This document shows positions 8,770 to 16,818 of a stretch of 64,000 nt of DNA, piece after piece. The position numbers were made by a program, and so were the translations under genes. The notes beneath the pieces are model-generated. The model was given only the letters and a program-made list of their open reading frames with translations. It was not told the origin of the DNA and searched no databases. The DNA is from Nocardia sp. MH4 (lineage in GTDB: Bacteria; Actinomycetota; Actinomycetes; Mycobacteriales; Mycobacteriaceae). The stretch is from assembly GCF_019266065.1 (NCBI RefSeq), contig NZ_LPNR01000108.1, positions 1 to 64,000 on the forward strand. The letters run 5' to 3'. Every line of letters begins with the position of its first letter. Position 1 is the stretch's first letter.

Positions 8770-9287
8770 CCGCACCGAACGAGCGCGACCTCGAGATCAT
8801 CGCCCAGCAGCTGGGCCGCGAGCCGCGCGGTGTCCTGGCCGTCGCCTACCGCACTCCCGACGGCCTGCCCGCCGTGGTGAAGACCGCGCCGCGACTGCCC
8901 GACGGCACCCCGTTCCCCACCCTCTACTACCTGACCGACCCGCGGCTGACCGCCGAGGCGAGCAGGCAGGAGTCGGCCGGGGTGATGCGCGAGATGACCG
9001 AACGCCTCGCCGCCGATCCCGAGCTGGCCGCGGCCTACCGCGCCGCGCACGAGAGCTACCTGGCCGAACGCGACGAGATCGAGTCGCTCGGCACCGATTT
9101 CACCGGTGGCGGCATGCCCGACCGGGTGAAGTGCCTGCACGTGCTGATCGCGCACTCGCTGGCCAAGGGCCCCGGCGTGAACCCCTTCGGCGACGAGGCC
9201 GTCGCCCTGGCCGCCGACGCGGGCCTGCGCGGCACCGCCATTCCCGCCGACTGGCCCGCCGCACGCACGCCCGAAGAATCGGCATAA
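8766..9287 (+). CDS. DUF501 family protein, Rv1025-like
   Basis: 173 residues from the GTG at 8766, which overlaps the previous stop (GTGA); the frame is open further upstream but inside the previous gene. It shows DUF501 features: an N-terminal REPRGVLAVAYR segment, the FPTLYYLTDPRL stretch and a C-terminal RVKCLHVLIAHSLA...NPFGDEA region with conserved Cys and His. No biochemical role is established that I know of. It is in one operon with the divisome-like gene and ppx2. Confidence 0.88.
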   Translation: MTAPNERDLEIIAQQLGREPRGVLAVAYRTPDGLPAVVKTAPRLPDGTPFPTLYYLTDPRLTAEASRQESAGVMREMTERLAADPELAAAYRAAHESYLAERDEIESLGTDFTGGGMPDRVKCLHVLIAHSLAKGPGVNPFGDEAVALAADAGLRGTAIPADWPAARTPEESA

Positions 9288-9354
9288 TCGCGGACAGCGC
9301 GTGGCGCCGGTATCGCACCGGCGCCGGGCGACCGGCCCGACCAGGAGGAACCTC

Positions 9355-10305
9355 ATGACCGAGCGCATCGCCGCGGTGGACTGCGGCACCAACTCGATTC
9401 GTCTGCTGATCTCCGAGGTCGGCGCCGACGGCAGCCTCACCGACGTGCACCGCGAGATGCGCATCGTGCGGCTCGGCCAGGGTGTCGACGCGACCGGCCG
9501 GCTCGCGCCCGAGGCGATCGAGCGCACCCGCGTCGCGCTGGCCGACTACGTCGATGTGATGCTCGCCCAGGGTGTTTCGCGGGTACGCATGGTCGCCACC
9601 TCCGCCACCCGCGACGCCGCCAACCGGGACGACTTCTTCGACATGACCCGCACCGAACTGGGCCGGGTCGTGCCGGGCGCGGTCGCCGAGGTGATCACCG
9701 GCGACGAGGAGGCCCGGCTGTCCTTCGCGGGCGCGGTCGGCGAATTGTCCGCCGACGCCGGGCCTTTCGTGGTGGTCGACCTCGGCGGCGGCTCGACCGA
9801 ACTGGTCGTCGGCGACGGTGACGGCGTGCAGGCGGCCTACTCCGCCGACATCGGCTGCGTGCGGATCACCGAGCGCTGTCTGGCGGGCAATCCGCCGACG
9901 GCCGAGCAGGTCGCGGCGGCCCGGGAATTCGCGCAGACCAAGCTGGACGAGGCGTTCGCCGAGGTCCCGGTCGACCGGGTGCACACCTGGGTCGGCGTCG
10001 CGGGCACCATGACCACCATCACCGCCGTCGCCCTGGACCTGCCCGAATACGATTCGACCCGGGTCCACCTGACCCGGCTGAGCCTGGCCGAGGTCCACGA
10101 CGTCTGCGACCGGCTGATCGGCATGGACCACGACCAGCGCGCGGCGTTGGGCCCGATGCACCCCGGCCGGGTCGACGTCATCGGCGGCGGCGCGGTCATC
10201 ACCGAGGTGCTGGCCGACGAACTGGCCCGGCGCGCCGGGGTTTCCGAACTGGTCGTCAGCGAACACGACATCCTCGACGGCATCGCCATGTCGATCCTCG
10301 CCTGA
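9355..10305 (+). CDS. ppx2: Ppx/GppA-family phosphatase (exopolyphosphatase or pppGpp phosphohydrolase)
   Basis: 316 residues from the ATG preceded by AGGAGG (9343-9348). The ASKHA fold is indicated by phosphate-1 motif DCGTNSIRLLI near the N-terminus, catalytic-region GDEEARLSFAG, and phosphate-2 motif VVVDLGGGSTEL. Rv1026, the mycobacterial counterpart in the same gene order, has been studied as Ppx2. The protein lacks the C-terminal extension of E. coli Ppx, as usual for this short actinobacterial class. Substrate preference (polyphosphate or pppGpp) cannot be read from sequence. Confidence 0.88.
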   Translation: MTERIAAVDCGTNSIRLLISEVGADGSLTDVHREMRIVRLGQGVDATGRLAPEAIERTRVALADYVDVMLAQGVSRVRMVATSATRDAANRDDFFDMTRTELGRVVPGAVAEVITGDEEARLSFAGAVGELSADAGPFVVVDLGGGSTELVVGDGDGVQAAYSADIGCVRITERCLAGNPPTAEQVAAAREFAQTKLDEAFAEVPVDRVHTWVGVAGTMTTITAVALDLPEYDSTRVHLTRLSLAEVHDVCDRLIGMDHDQRAALGPMHPGRVDVIGGGAVITEVLADELARRAGVSELVVSEHDILDGIAMSILA

Positions 10306-10381
10306 GCCGGGCACACCGGGGCACGACCCGACGCGAGCTGTTCTCCGCCGCGCTGTCGGTGTGCCGCCGACTAAACGACAG

Positions 10382-10415
10382 CGCCGCGCACCGGAACGTT
10401 CTCCGGCGCGCGGCG
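10382..10415. terminator. Strong hairpin between convergent genes
   Basis: CGCCGCGC-A-CCGGA and TCCGG-C-GCGCGGCG form a 13-bp stem with one mismatch and a six-base loop. It lies between ppx2 and the convergent secreted-protein gene and could end transcription from both sides. Confidence 0.65.
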
Positions 10416-10432
10416 ACCCAGCGGGTGTCGGA

Positions 10433-11083
10433 TCAGGGCAGCACCTGCGGGATGACGTCGGGCGCCACGGCACCGACGGCCGCGCCGATGAGCGCACCGA
10501 CCAGGGCGTTGGGCAGGCCGATCAGCCCGACGCACGGCAGGTACAGGATCATGGTCGTGATCATCGGCACGCACACCACCGCGGCGGCGATCAGGCCGAC
10601 GCCCGCGCCGATCGCGGCGGCGTTGTGCACCGGATCGGAGTACTGCGCGGCCGGATTGGTGGCGATGGTCTTCAGCTCGGTGGCCGCGCCCTGGGACACT
10701 TGCGGCGTCGCCTTCAGGGTGCGCCCGTCGGCGGAGATCTCGGTGGCCACGGTGATGGTGTTGCCGCCGACGGTGCCGAAACTGGTCGGCACCTGCGCGA
10801 TCGGGCTGCCGGTCGCCGATTCGACCGTCAGCGTGCCGTCCTGGCCGAGGACGAATCGCCCGTCGTCGACGGTCGCCGACACGGTCCGCATGTCCGGCGT
10901 GACTTCCGTGCGGTAGCCGATGCCCTCGGCCTGCCCCTGCGAGGCCAGGCCCTGGACGAACCGGGCCTGCTGATCGGCATCGACATCGGCCGAGGCCACC
11001 CCGGCGCACGCGACGGCGACGGCGAACGGCAGCGCGCCGGCGAGCAGACGCCGGCCGAGGCCGGAACTCGAGTTCTGGAACAT
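10433..11083 (-). CDS. Secreted/membrane-associated protein with glycine-zipper C-terminus
   Basis: 216 residues. The signal peptide (RRLLAGALPFAVAVACAG, likely cleavage after VASA near residue 31) is followed by a polar domain of about 115 residues rich in Thr, Val and Asp. The C-terminus has two hydrophobic stretches (AAAIGAGVGLIAAAVVCVP and a GLPNALVGALIGAAVGAVAP glycine-zipper type). Similar proteins are common in Nocardia as hypotheticals (possibly the DUF8020 group). Function unknown. It converges on ppx2. Confidence 0.7.
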   Translation of the reverse strand: MFQNSSSGLGRRLLAGALPFAVAVACAGVASADVDADQQARFVQGLASQGQAEGIGYRTEVTPDMRTVSATVDDGRFVLGQDGTLTVESATGSPIAQVPTSFGTVGGNTITVATEISADGRTLKATPQVSQGAATELKTIATNPAAQYSDPVHNAAAIGAGVGLIAAAVVCVPMITTMILYLPCVGLIGLPNALVGALIGAAVGAVAPDVIPQVLP

Positions 11084-11238
11084 ATCGGAGAAACTCCCTC
11101 TTCCGAATTCGCCCGAAGAAATCGGCCCCCGGTGAATCCGAAATATCGTGGTCGATGAACACAGATGATTCGGATTGCCCTGCCGCCTTGGATGGAATTC
11201 CTGCCCGCTCTATTCATCCCGGGCGTGGCGCGGAGTGG

Positions 11239-12348
11239 TCAGCGCGGACGCGGCCGGACCGGCGCGCGATAGCGCGGGCGCGACACCCGCTCGGGGCGGG
11301 GCGGCGGACCGAGGGCGGAGACCAATTCCCGGCGCCGCTGCGGCTCGATGAACCGCGGGTCGCGATAGGTGAGCGCGCCCTCCATCGCCCAGAGCATTTC
11401 CAGATTCAGGCCGCGCACGTCCGCCGCGCGCAATCGCCGATAGGTTTCCACCGCGCCGAGTTCGGCGAGTTCGTCGAGCGAATGCACGTCGGCGTGCGCG
11501 AGCATCGCCGCCGCCGCGTCGCCGAGTTCGGCACCGCGTCCGCGATAGACGCGAATGCGCACATGGGCGTCGCCCCGGACGATTTCGGCCGTGCGCCACA
11601 CGGCGGCGCGCAACTCGTCGGGGGAGGACGGTATTTCGCCGCCGCCGAGAACCCGAGCCCGCGCCCGCCGGGCGATACCGACCATCGGGCGAAATGCCCG
11701 GAAGATCTGGATCTCGCCGTCGTGGCCGCGCCGCCATTCGTCCAGATACACGTGATCGCTCCCGAATCCGGCGGAGTCGAGCCGCGCCGCGTCCAGCGCC
11801 CACCGGCGGCAATCGTCGGGCGTGCGCGCGCTCAGCACGAGCATCCCGCGGCGGCGCGTGATCTCGCCGCCTGCCCATCTATACCGCTGCTGTGCCCAGC
11901 GCTCCATCGCTCGCGGCTCCATCGTCCGATCAAGTCCGAAGGTCCGCCAGCGCACCGTCCCCGTCGAAGCGGTCGCGTGCCCCCGCTGTCGCAGGGCGGT
12001 GAGGGACTGACCGTCGAGGTGGGTGTGCCAGCCCGGCACCAGCACGATGGGATCGGCCGGGTCGGCGTCGAACGGCGTCGGCACCAGGAACTCCCGGTCG
12101 AGCAGGATCACCGTCCCCGGGCGGGATTGATACGACAGCCCCCACAGCAGCCGGGCCAGCAGCTTCGCGCCGTGATCGTCCGACAGCACATGCCATGTCT
12201 CGTGGAACCGATTGGTACTGAACCGGGCACGCGTACCCGGTCGCGGCACGATCACCGTCCGCACGCCACGACCTCCCCGCACCGCGTACCGGTGCAGTTT
12301 CAACCCGTCCCCGATATCCCGGGCGTTCCCCGGTCGTTGTCTTTTCAT
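11239..12348 (-). CDS. Hypothetical protein, actinobacterial, function unknown
   Basis: 369 residues from the ATG at 12348. An in-frame ATG at 12441 would add 31 residues but would reach into the P450 operator, so the shorter form is preferred. The protein is Arg-rich, without signal peptide or membrane segment. Notable parts are a FSTNRFHETWHVLSDDHGAK stretch, a LVPGWHTHLDGQSLT stretch and a basic Pro/Arg tail. I recognise no domain. It is divergent from the P450 gene, sharing a 120-bp intergenic region. Confidence 0.65.
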   Translation of the reverse strand: MKRQRPGNARDIGDGLKLHRYAVRGGRGVRTVIVPRPGTRARFSTNRFHETWHVLSDDHGAKLLARLLWGLSYQSRPGTVILLDREFLVPTPFDADPADPIVLVPGWHTHLDGQSLTALRQRGHATASTGTVRWRTFGLDRTMEPRAMERWAQQRYRWAGGEITRRRGMLVLSARTPDDCRRWALDAARLDSAGFGSDHVYLDEWRRGHDGEIQIFRAFRPMVGIARRARARVLGGGEIPSSPDELRAAVWRTAEIVRGDAHVRIRVYRGRGAELGDAAAAMLAHADVHSLDELAELGAVETYRRLRAADVRGLNLEMLWAMEGALTYRDPRFIEPQRRRELVSALGPPPRPERVSRPRYRAPVRPRPR

Positions 12349-12432
12349 CCCTCCAAGGAGGCCACATCGCCGGGCGGGCGGGCAATCGCTTTTCCGCCCG
12401 CCCTCGGCGTCCTGGCGCCGCCGGAAACCGAT

Positions 12433-12460
12433 GTTAGACATATGGTGGAAGATGTCTTAC
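12433..12460. promoter_or_regulatory. Operator-like palindrome upstream of the P450-tetR operon
   Basis: GTTAGACAT and ATGTCTTAC form an inverted repeat matching at eight of nine positions with a 10-bp centre. It ends 9 bp before the P450 start codon. The TetR protein encoded second in the operon is the obvious candidate ligand. Confidence 0.7.
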
Positions 12461-12469
12461 CGTGGAGGC

Positions 12470-13705
12470 ATGAGTTCAACGACGTCTCATGCGGTCGGGT
12501 TCGAGTTGCGGTCCGGGGAAACCTGGCGCGATCCCTGGTCCATGTACTCCGCGCTGCGTGACCAGGACCCGGTCCACCGGGTGATTCCCGAGGGGCGGGA
12601 AGCCGACGACTTCTACGTGCTGTCCCGCCATGCCGACGTCTGGGCTGCCGCCAAGGAGCCCGAAACCTTCTCCTCCGCAGCGGGATTGACCGTCGACTAC
12701 GTGGACCTGGCGGCCGCGGGGTTCGGCGCCGTCAAGCCGTTCGTCTTCATGGACCCGCCCGAGCACACCGACTTCCGTCGCCGGGTCGCGCCAGGATTCA
12801 CCCCGCGCCAGGTGAATTCGGTGGAACCGGCGGTGCGGCGGTTCGTCGTCGAGCGGATCGAGCGGCTGCGCGCGGCGGGGGCGGGTGACATCGTCGAGCA
12901 GCTGTTCAAGCCGCTGCCCACCATGGTCGTCGCGCACTATCTCGGTGTGCCGGAACAGGATCACGGCAAGTTCGACGAGTGGACCGAGAACATCGTCGGC
13001 GGCGCGGTCGCCGGGGCCGGGTTGGCCGCGGGAGACCAGAACGCCTTCACCGCGGTCGGTGAGCTGGTCGGCTACTTCTCCGAACTGATCGCCCGCCGCC
13101 GGGTCGAACCGGGCGACGACACCATCTCGCACCTGCTGGCCTCCGGCCTCGGCGCCGACGGCGACAACGAGGGCCTGATCGCGATTCTCGGCTTCGCCTT
13201 CACCATGATCACCGGCGGCAACGACACCACCACCGGCAACCTGGGCGGCGCGGTCCAGCTCCTCACCGCCTACCCCGACCAGCGCCGACTGCTCGTCGAG
13301 GACCCGTCGCTCATCCCCGACGCCATCGAGGAATTCCTGCGGATGACCTCGCCGGTGCAGGGCCTGGCCCGCACCACCACCCGCGACGTCGAACTGCACG
13401 ACACCACCATCCCCGCCGGCAGGCGCGTGCTGCTGCTCTACGGCTCGGCCAACCGCGACGAGCGCGAGTTCGGCGCGACCGCCGCCGAACTCGACATCCG
13501 GCGCAACCCCAAGCGCATCCTCACCTTCAGCCACGGGCATCACCACTGCCTCGGCGCGGCCGCCGCCCGGATGCAGGCGCGCGTCGCGCTCGAGGAGCTG
13601 CTGGCCCGCTGCCCCGACTTCACCGTCGACCTCGACGGCGTGCGCTGGTCGCAGGGCAACTACGTGCGCTGGCCGGTCGCGGTGCCGTTCCGGGCCGTGG
13701 CATGA
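12470..13705 (+). CDS. Cytochrome P450
   Basis: 411 residues from the ATG at 12470 after GTGGAGG; the frame is open upstream but overlaps the operator. The I-helix oxygen-binding motif reads GGNDTT, the K-helix ExxR is in EEFLR, and the heme loop FSHGHHHCLG places the thiolate ligand at Cys360. It is a soluble bacterial class I enzyme needing ferredoxin partners, none of which is adjacent. Substrate unknown. Its stop overlaps the tetR start (ATGA), so regulator and enzyme are co-transcribed. Confidence 0.95.
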   Translation: MSSTTSHAVGFELRSGETWRDPWSMYSALRDQDPVHRVIPEGREADDFYVLSRHADVWAAAKEPETFSSAAGLTVDYVDLAAAGFGAVKPFVFMDPPEHTDFRRRVAPGFTPRQVNSVEPAVRRFVVERIERLRAAGAGDIVEQLFKPLPTMVVAHYLGVPEQDHGKFDEWTENIVGGAVAGAGLAAGDQNAFTAVGELVGYFSELIARRRVEPGDDTISHLLASGLGADGDNEGLIAILGFAFTMITGGNDTTTGNLGGAVQLLTAYPDQRRLLVEDPSLIPDAIEEFLRMTSPVQGLARTTTRDVELHDTTIPAGRRVLLLYGSANRDEREFGATAAELDIRRNPKRILTFSHGHHHCLGAAAARMQARVALEELLARCPDFTVDLDGVRWSQGNYVRWPVAVPFRAVA

Positions 13706-14286
13706 GCGGCGACTGGCTGGCCACCGACCGCGCCGACCTGGCCGCCGAGCGCATTCTCGACGCGGCCGCCGAACTGTTCGCCGAACGAGGGGTGGCCGCG
13801 GTCGGCATGCGCGATATCGCCGCGGCGGCCGGGTGCTCGCGAGCCACGCTGTATCGCTACTTCGACAATCGCCAGGCCGTGCGGATCGCGTTCGTGCACC
13901 GCGAGACCCGGCGCATCGTCGCCGGGCTCACCGATCAGATTCGTGACATCGCCGACCCGGGGGAGCGGATCGTCGCCGCGATGCTCGGCGCGATCGCCGC
14001 GGTGCGCGCCGACCCGCTGCTCATCGCCTGGTTCCGCCCCGGCGATTCCGGCACGGCCGGTCGGATCAGCCAGGACTCCGACGTCATCGAGTCCCTGGCC
14101 GCGACCATCTTCGCCGACATCGACCTGAGCGATCCCGAACGCAGCAGGCTGGCCCGCTGGCTGACCCGCGTCATCGTCTCGTTCCTGGCCACTCCCGGCC
14201 GCGACGACGCCGACGAACGCGCGATGCTGCGGGAGTACGTCGCCCCGATCATCGCCCGCGCCGCCCCGACCCTGACCGTCCACTGA
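13702..14286 (+). CDS. TetR-family regulator co-transcribed with the P450
   Basis: 194 residues. The N-terminal helix-turn-helix reads AERGVAAVGMRDIAAAAGCS then RATLYRYFDNR, the canonical TetR pattern. The C-terminal ligand domain is unassigned. Translational coupling to the P450 and the palindrome at 12433-12460 argue for autoregulation of this pair, probably released by the P450 substrate. Confidence 0.92.
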   Translation: MSGDWLATDRADLAAERILDAAAELFAERGVAAVGMRDIAAAAGCSRATLYRYFDNRQAVRIAFVHRETRRIVAGLTDQIRDIADPGERIVAAMLGAIAAVRADPLLIAWFRPGDSGTAGRISQDSDVIESLAATIFADIDLSDPERSRLARWLTRVIVSFLATPGRDDADERAMLREYVAPIIARAAPTLTVH

Positions 14287-14304
14287 ATCACCGGCCGGGG
14301 CCGA

Positions 14305-14871
14305 TCACCCGCGCTTGTCCGCGAGGTGGGCGACGCGCGGCTCCGGCATCGCGCACACCATGCCGTCGGCCATGCCGGTCGGCTGCACCCCGAGGCCCTG
14401 GTTGAGCCGCGCCCGCTGATTCTCCCACGCGATGGTCGCGGCCAGCTCGGTCAGCTGGGCCTTGGACAGGTGGGTGAGCAGGGTGGTGCGCAGCTCCTCG
14501 AGGTCGACCGCCGGCGTCGCCGTCATCGCCTCGGCGAACGCGATGACCAGCTTCTCCAGCTCGGTGTAGGCGTCGCTGGTCCGGTAGCGGGGCAGCTCGG
14601 TGATCTGTTCCCGCGTCAGTCCGGAGGTGTGCGCCAGCGCCGACCCGATGTCGAGGCAGAACTGGCAGGCGACCAGTCCCGCCGTCTTGAGCTCGGCGAG
14701 TTCTTTGAGCCGGGGATCGAGCTTGTTGCTGAAGAGCAAGGCCGTCTCATAGGCCATGGTCGCCGCCCCGATCTGCGGCCGGCGTCCCAGCCATCCGGCC
14801 AGATCGCCGCGATGACGTCGCGCCTGTCCGATCACGGTCGCGTATCCCCTGATCCGTTCGACCACTCGCAT
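14305..14871 (-). CDS. Carboxymuconolactone decarboxylase/AhpD-family protein
   Basis: 188 residues. The redox CxxC is Cys69-Cys72 in VACQFCLDIGSALAH, preceded by ELAELKTAG; the His after the motif is at 81. Such proteins are alkylhydroperoxidase-like or of unknown role. The gene starts 115 bp from the divergent acyl-CoA dehydrogenase and shares its intergenic KstR-type operator, so it may belong to sterol/lipid catabolism. Confidence 0.85.
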   Translation of the reverse strand: MRVVERIRGYATVIGQARRHRGDLAGWLGRRPQIGAATMAYETALLFSNKLDPRLKELAELKTAGLVACQFCLDIGSALAHTSGLTREQITELPRYRTSDAYTELEKLVIAFAEAMTATPAVDLEELRTTLLTHLSKAQLTELAATIAWENQRARLNQGLGVQPTGMADGMVCAMPEPRVAHLADKRG

Positions 14872-14931
14872 CGTTCACACCCCTTCGTGTCGACGATTCC
14901 CCTGCCTCCGAACCTACGCCCCCGAGTCGAC

Positions 14932-14945
14932 TAGAACGTGTTCTA
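14932..14945. promoter_or_regulatory. KstR-type operator
   Basis: TAGAACGTGTTCTA is a 14-bp palindrome, perfect in both arms, that satisfies the KstR consensus TNNAACNNGTTNNA. It lies 41 bp before the acyl-CoA dehydrogenase and 60 bp before the divergent AhpD-like gene. KstR represses sterol-catabolic genes in mycolic-acid actinobacteria and is released by sterol CoA thioesters. Confidence 0.8.
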
Positions 14946-14986
14946 TATTCGAGTCAAAGTTCCGGCTATCCCTCGGGAGTCCAGAG

Positions 14987-16213
14987 ATGTACCAGTGGTC
15001 CGACGAAGACCTGATGTTCCGCGACGCCGTGCGCGGGTTCATCGCCAAGGAGATCACCCCGCACGTCGACCAGCTGGAGAGCGGCGCGCTGCCGCCGTTC
15101 GACATCATCCGCAAGCTCTACGCCACCTTCGGGCTGGACGAGATGGCGCGCGAGGGGCTGGAGAAGGCGCTCGCCCGTGAGGAGTCCGGCACCACCGGTG
15201 CGGGCAAGTCGGGCGGCGGTTTCAGCGGCGCGGGCAGCATGGGCGTCATCCTCAACAGCGAGCTGGCCGGGGTCAGCCTGGGCCTGGTGGCGTCCATGGG
15301 GGTGAGCCTCGGCCTCACCGCGGGCACCATCCGCAGCCGCGGCACCCTCGCGCAGAAGAAGCGCTGGCTGCCCGAGCTGGTCACCATGGCCAAGGTCGGC
15401 GCCTGGGCCATCACCGAGCCGGACTCGGGCTCCGACGCCTTCGGCGGGATGAAATCCTATGTCCGCCGCGACGGCGCGGACTACATCCTCAACGGCCGCA
15501 AGACGTTCATCACCAACGGCCCGTACGCCGACGTCACCGTCGTCTACGCCAAGCTGGACGAAGGCGACGGCACCGACCGCCGCGACCGCAAGGTGCTCGC
15601 GTTCGTGCTGGACAAGGACATGCCCGGCTTCGTGCAGAGCCCGCCGTTCAAGAAGATGGGCATGAACTCCTCGCCCACCGGCGAACTGTTCTTCGAGAAC
15701 GTCCGCATCACCCCCGACCGGCTGCTCGGCGAAACCGAGAACCCCGCCAAGGGCGACGGAAAGGACAGTGCCAAGGAGTCTTTCGCGGCCGAACGCATCG
15801 GCATCGCGTCGCTGGCACTGGGCATCATCAACGAATGTCACCGCCTGTGCGTCGATTACGCCAAGTCGCGCACGCTGTGGGGCAAGGAGATCGCGCAGTT
15901 CCAGCTCATCCAGCTCAAGCTGGCCGAGATGGAGATCGCGCGAATCAATGTGCAGAACATGGTCTTCAACGCCATCGAGCGCACCGCCGCCGGGGACAAG
16001 GTGACCCTCGCCGAAGCCTCGGCGATGAAGCTCTACTCCTCGCGCGCCGCCACCGAGGTGGCGATGGAGGCCGTGCAGCTGTTCGGCGGCAACGGCTACA
16101 TGGCCGAGTACAAGGTCGAGCAGCTCGCCCGCGACGCCAAGTCGCTGATGATCTACGCGGGCAGCAACGAAATCCAGGTCACCCACATCGCGAAGGGGCT
16201 GGTCGCGGGGTAG
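14987..16213 (+). CDS. Acyl-CoA dehydrogenase, probably in the KstR regulon
   Basis: 408 residues. The FAD-binding WAITEPDSGSD region, the LNGRKTFITNG strand and the C-terminal QLFGGNGY...RDAK segment are all present. In many family members the catalytic base is the Glu of YEGT near the C-terminus; here that motif reads YAGS, with Ala391. A Glu occurs at 269 (AAERIGIA), the position used by isovaleryl-CoA-type and long-chain enzymes, so the base has probably moved there. The insert at ~65-85 is Gly/Ser rich. The upstream operator suggests a steroid side-chain or related acyl-CoA substrate. Confidence 0.9.
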   Translation: MYQWSDEDLMFRDAVRGFIAKEITPHVDQLESGALPPFDIIRKLYATFGLDEMAREGLEKALAREESGTTGAGKSGGGFSGAGSMGVILNSELAGVSLGLVASMGVSLGLTAGTIRSRGTLAQKKRWLPELVTMAKVGAWAITEPDSGSDAFGGMKSYVRRDGADYILNGRKTFITNGPYADVTVVYAKLDEGDGTDRRDRKVLAFVLDKDMPGFVQSPPFKKMGMNSSPTGELFFENVRITPDRLLGETENPAKGDGKDSAKESFAAERIGIASLALGIINECHRLCVDYAKSRTLWGKEIAQFQLIQLKLAEMEIARINVQNMVFNAIERTAAGDKVTLAEASAMKLYSSRAATEVAMEAVQLFGGNGYMAEYKVEQLARDAKSLMIYAGSNEIQVTHIAKGLVAG

Positions 16214-16256
16214 AAACGGCGGGTCGGTCCGGTGGTCGCGCTCGTATACTACGAAG

Positions 16257-16703
16257 ATGCGGAACCACCGGAATGCCCTCGCCGGCGCCGTGGTCGCCAC
16301 CGCGATCGTCGCTCTCGCGCCCTCGACGTCGGCCACCCCGCCCTCGGGCGTGACTGTCGAACAATTGACCGAGGTCGACGTGAGCGGATTCGGTCCGTTC
16401 GCCGCGCTGCCGAGCGTGTTCACCTTCCGGCGTATCACCATCGCGCCGGGCGGCACCCTCGGCTGGCACTATCACGACGGCACTGTGCTGGCCCTCGTGA
16501 CCAGGGGCGAGGTGACGCGCTACGAGTCGGACTGCGTGCCGACGACGTACGCGGCGGGTCAGGGGCTGTCCGAGACCGTCGGCCCCGACCATGTCCACGT
16601 CGGCCGCAATCTCGGGACCGGGCCCGCCGAGCTGTACGTCGCCTACATCAACCGGGCGAACGAACCGCTCTTCGTCGACGCCGCGGCGCCGGACTGCGCG
16701 TAG
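16257..16703 (+). CDS. Secreted cupin-domain protein
   Basis: 148 residues with a signal peptide (cleavage probably after STSA near residue 26) and a single cupin barrel. Motif 1 is visible as GGTLGWHYHDGTVLALVTRGE and motif 2 as ETVGPDHVHVGRN, so three His and a Glu can bind metal. The C-terminal Cys may pair with the Cys in ESDC. Cupins range from isomerases to storage folds, so no specific reaction is assigned. Confidence 0.8.
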   Translation: MRNHRNALAGAVVATAIVALAPSTSATPPSGVTVEQLTEVDVSGFGPFAALPSVFTFRRITIAPGGTLGWHYHDGTVLALVTRGEVTRYESDCVPTTYAAGQGLSETVGPDHVHVGRNLGTGPAELYVAYINRANEPLFVDAAAPDCA

Positions 16704-16818
16704 CCGCGGGCCGAAACGGCCTCCGTAGACGCGGCGACCGGTCGACGCTCCAGCCCGTCCGCCGATTTCGCCGCGACCGTCGAAATGGCTCGCCCGCCCG
16801 ACTGGCTACCAGGCGATT

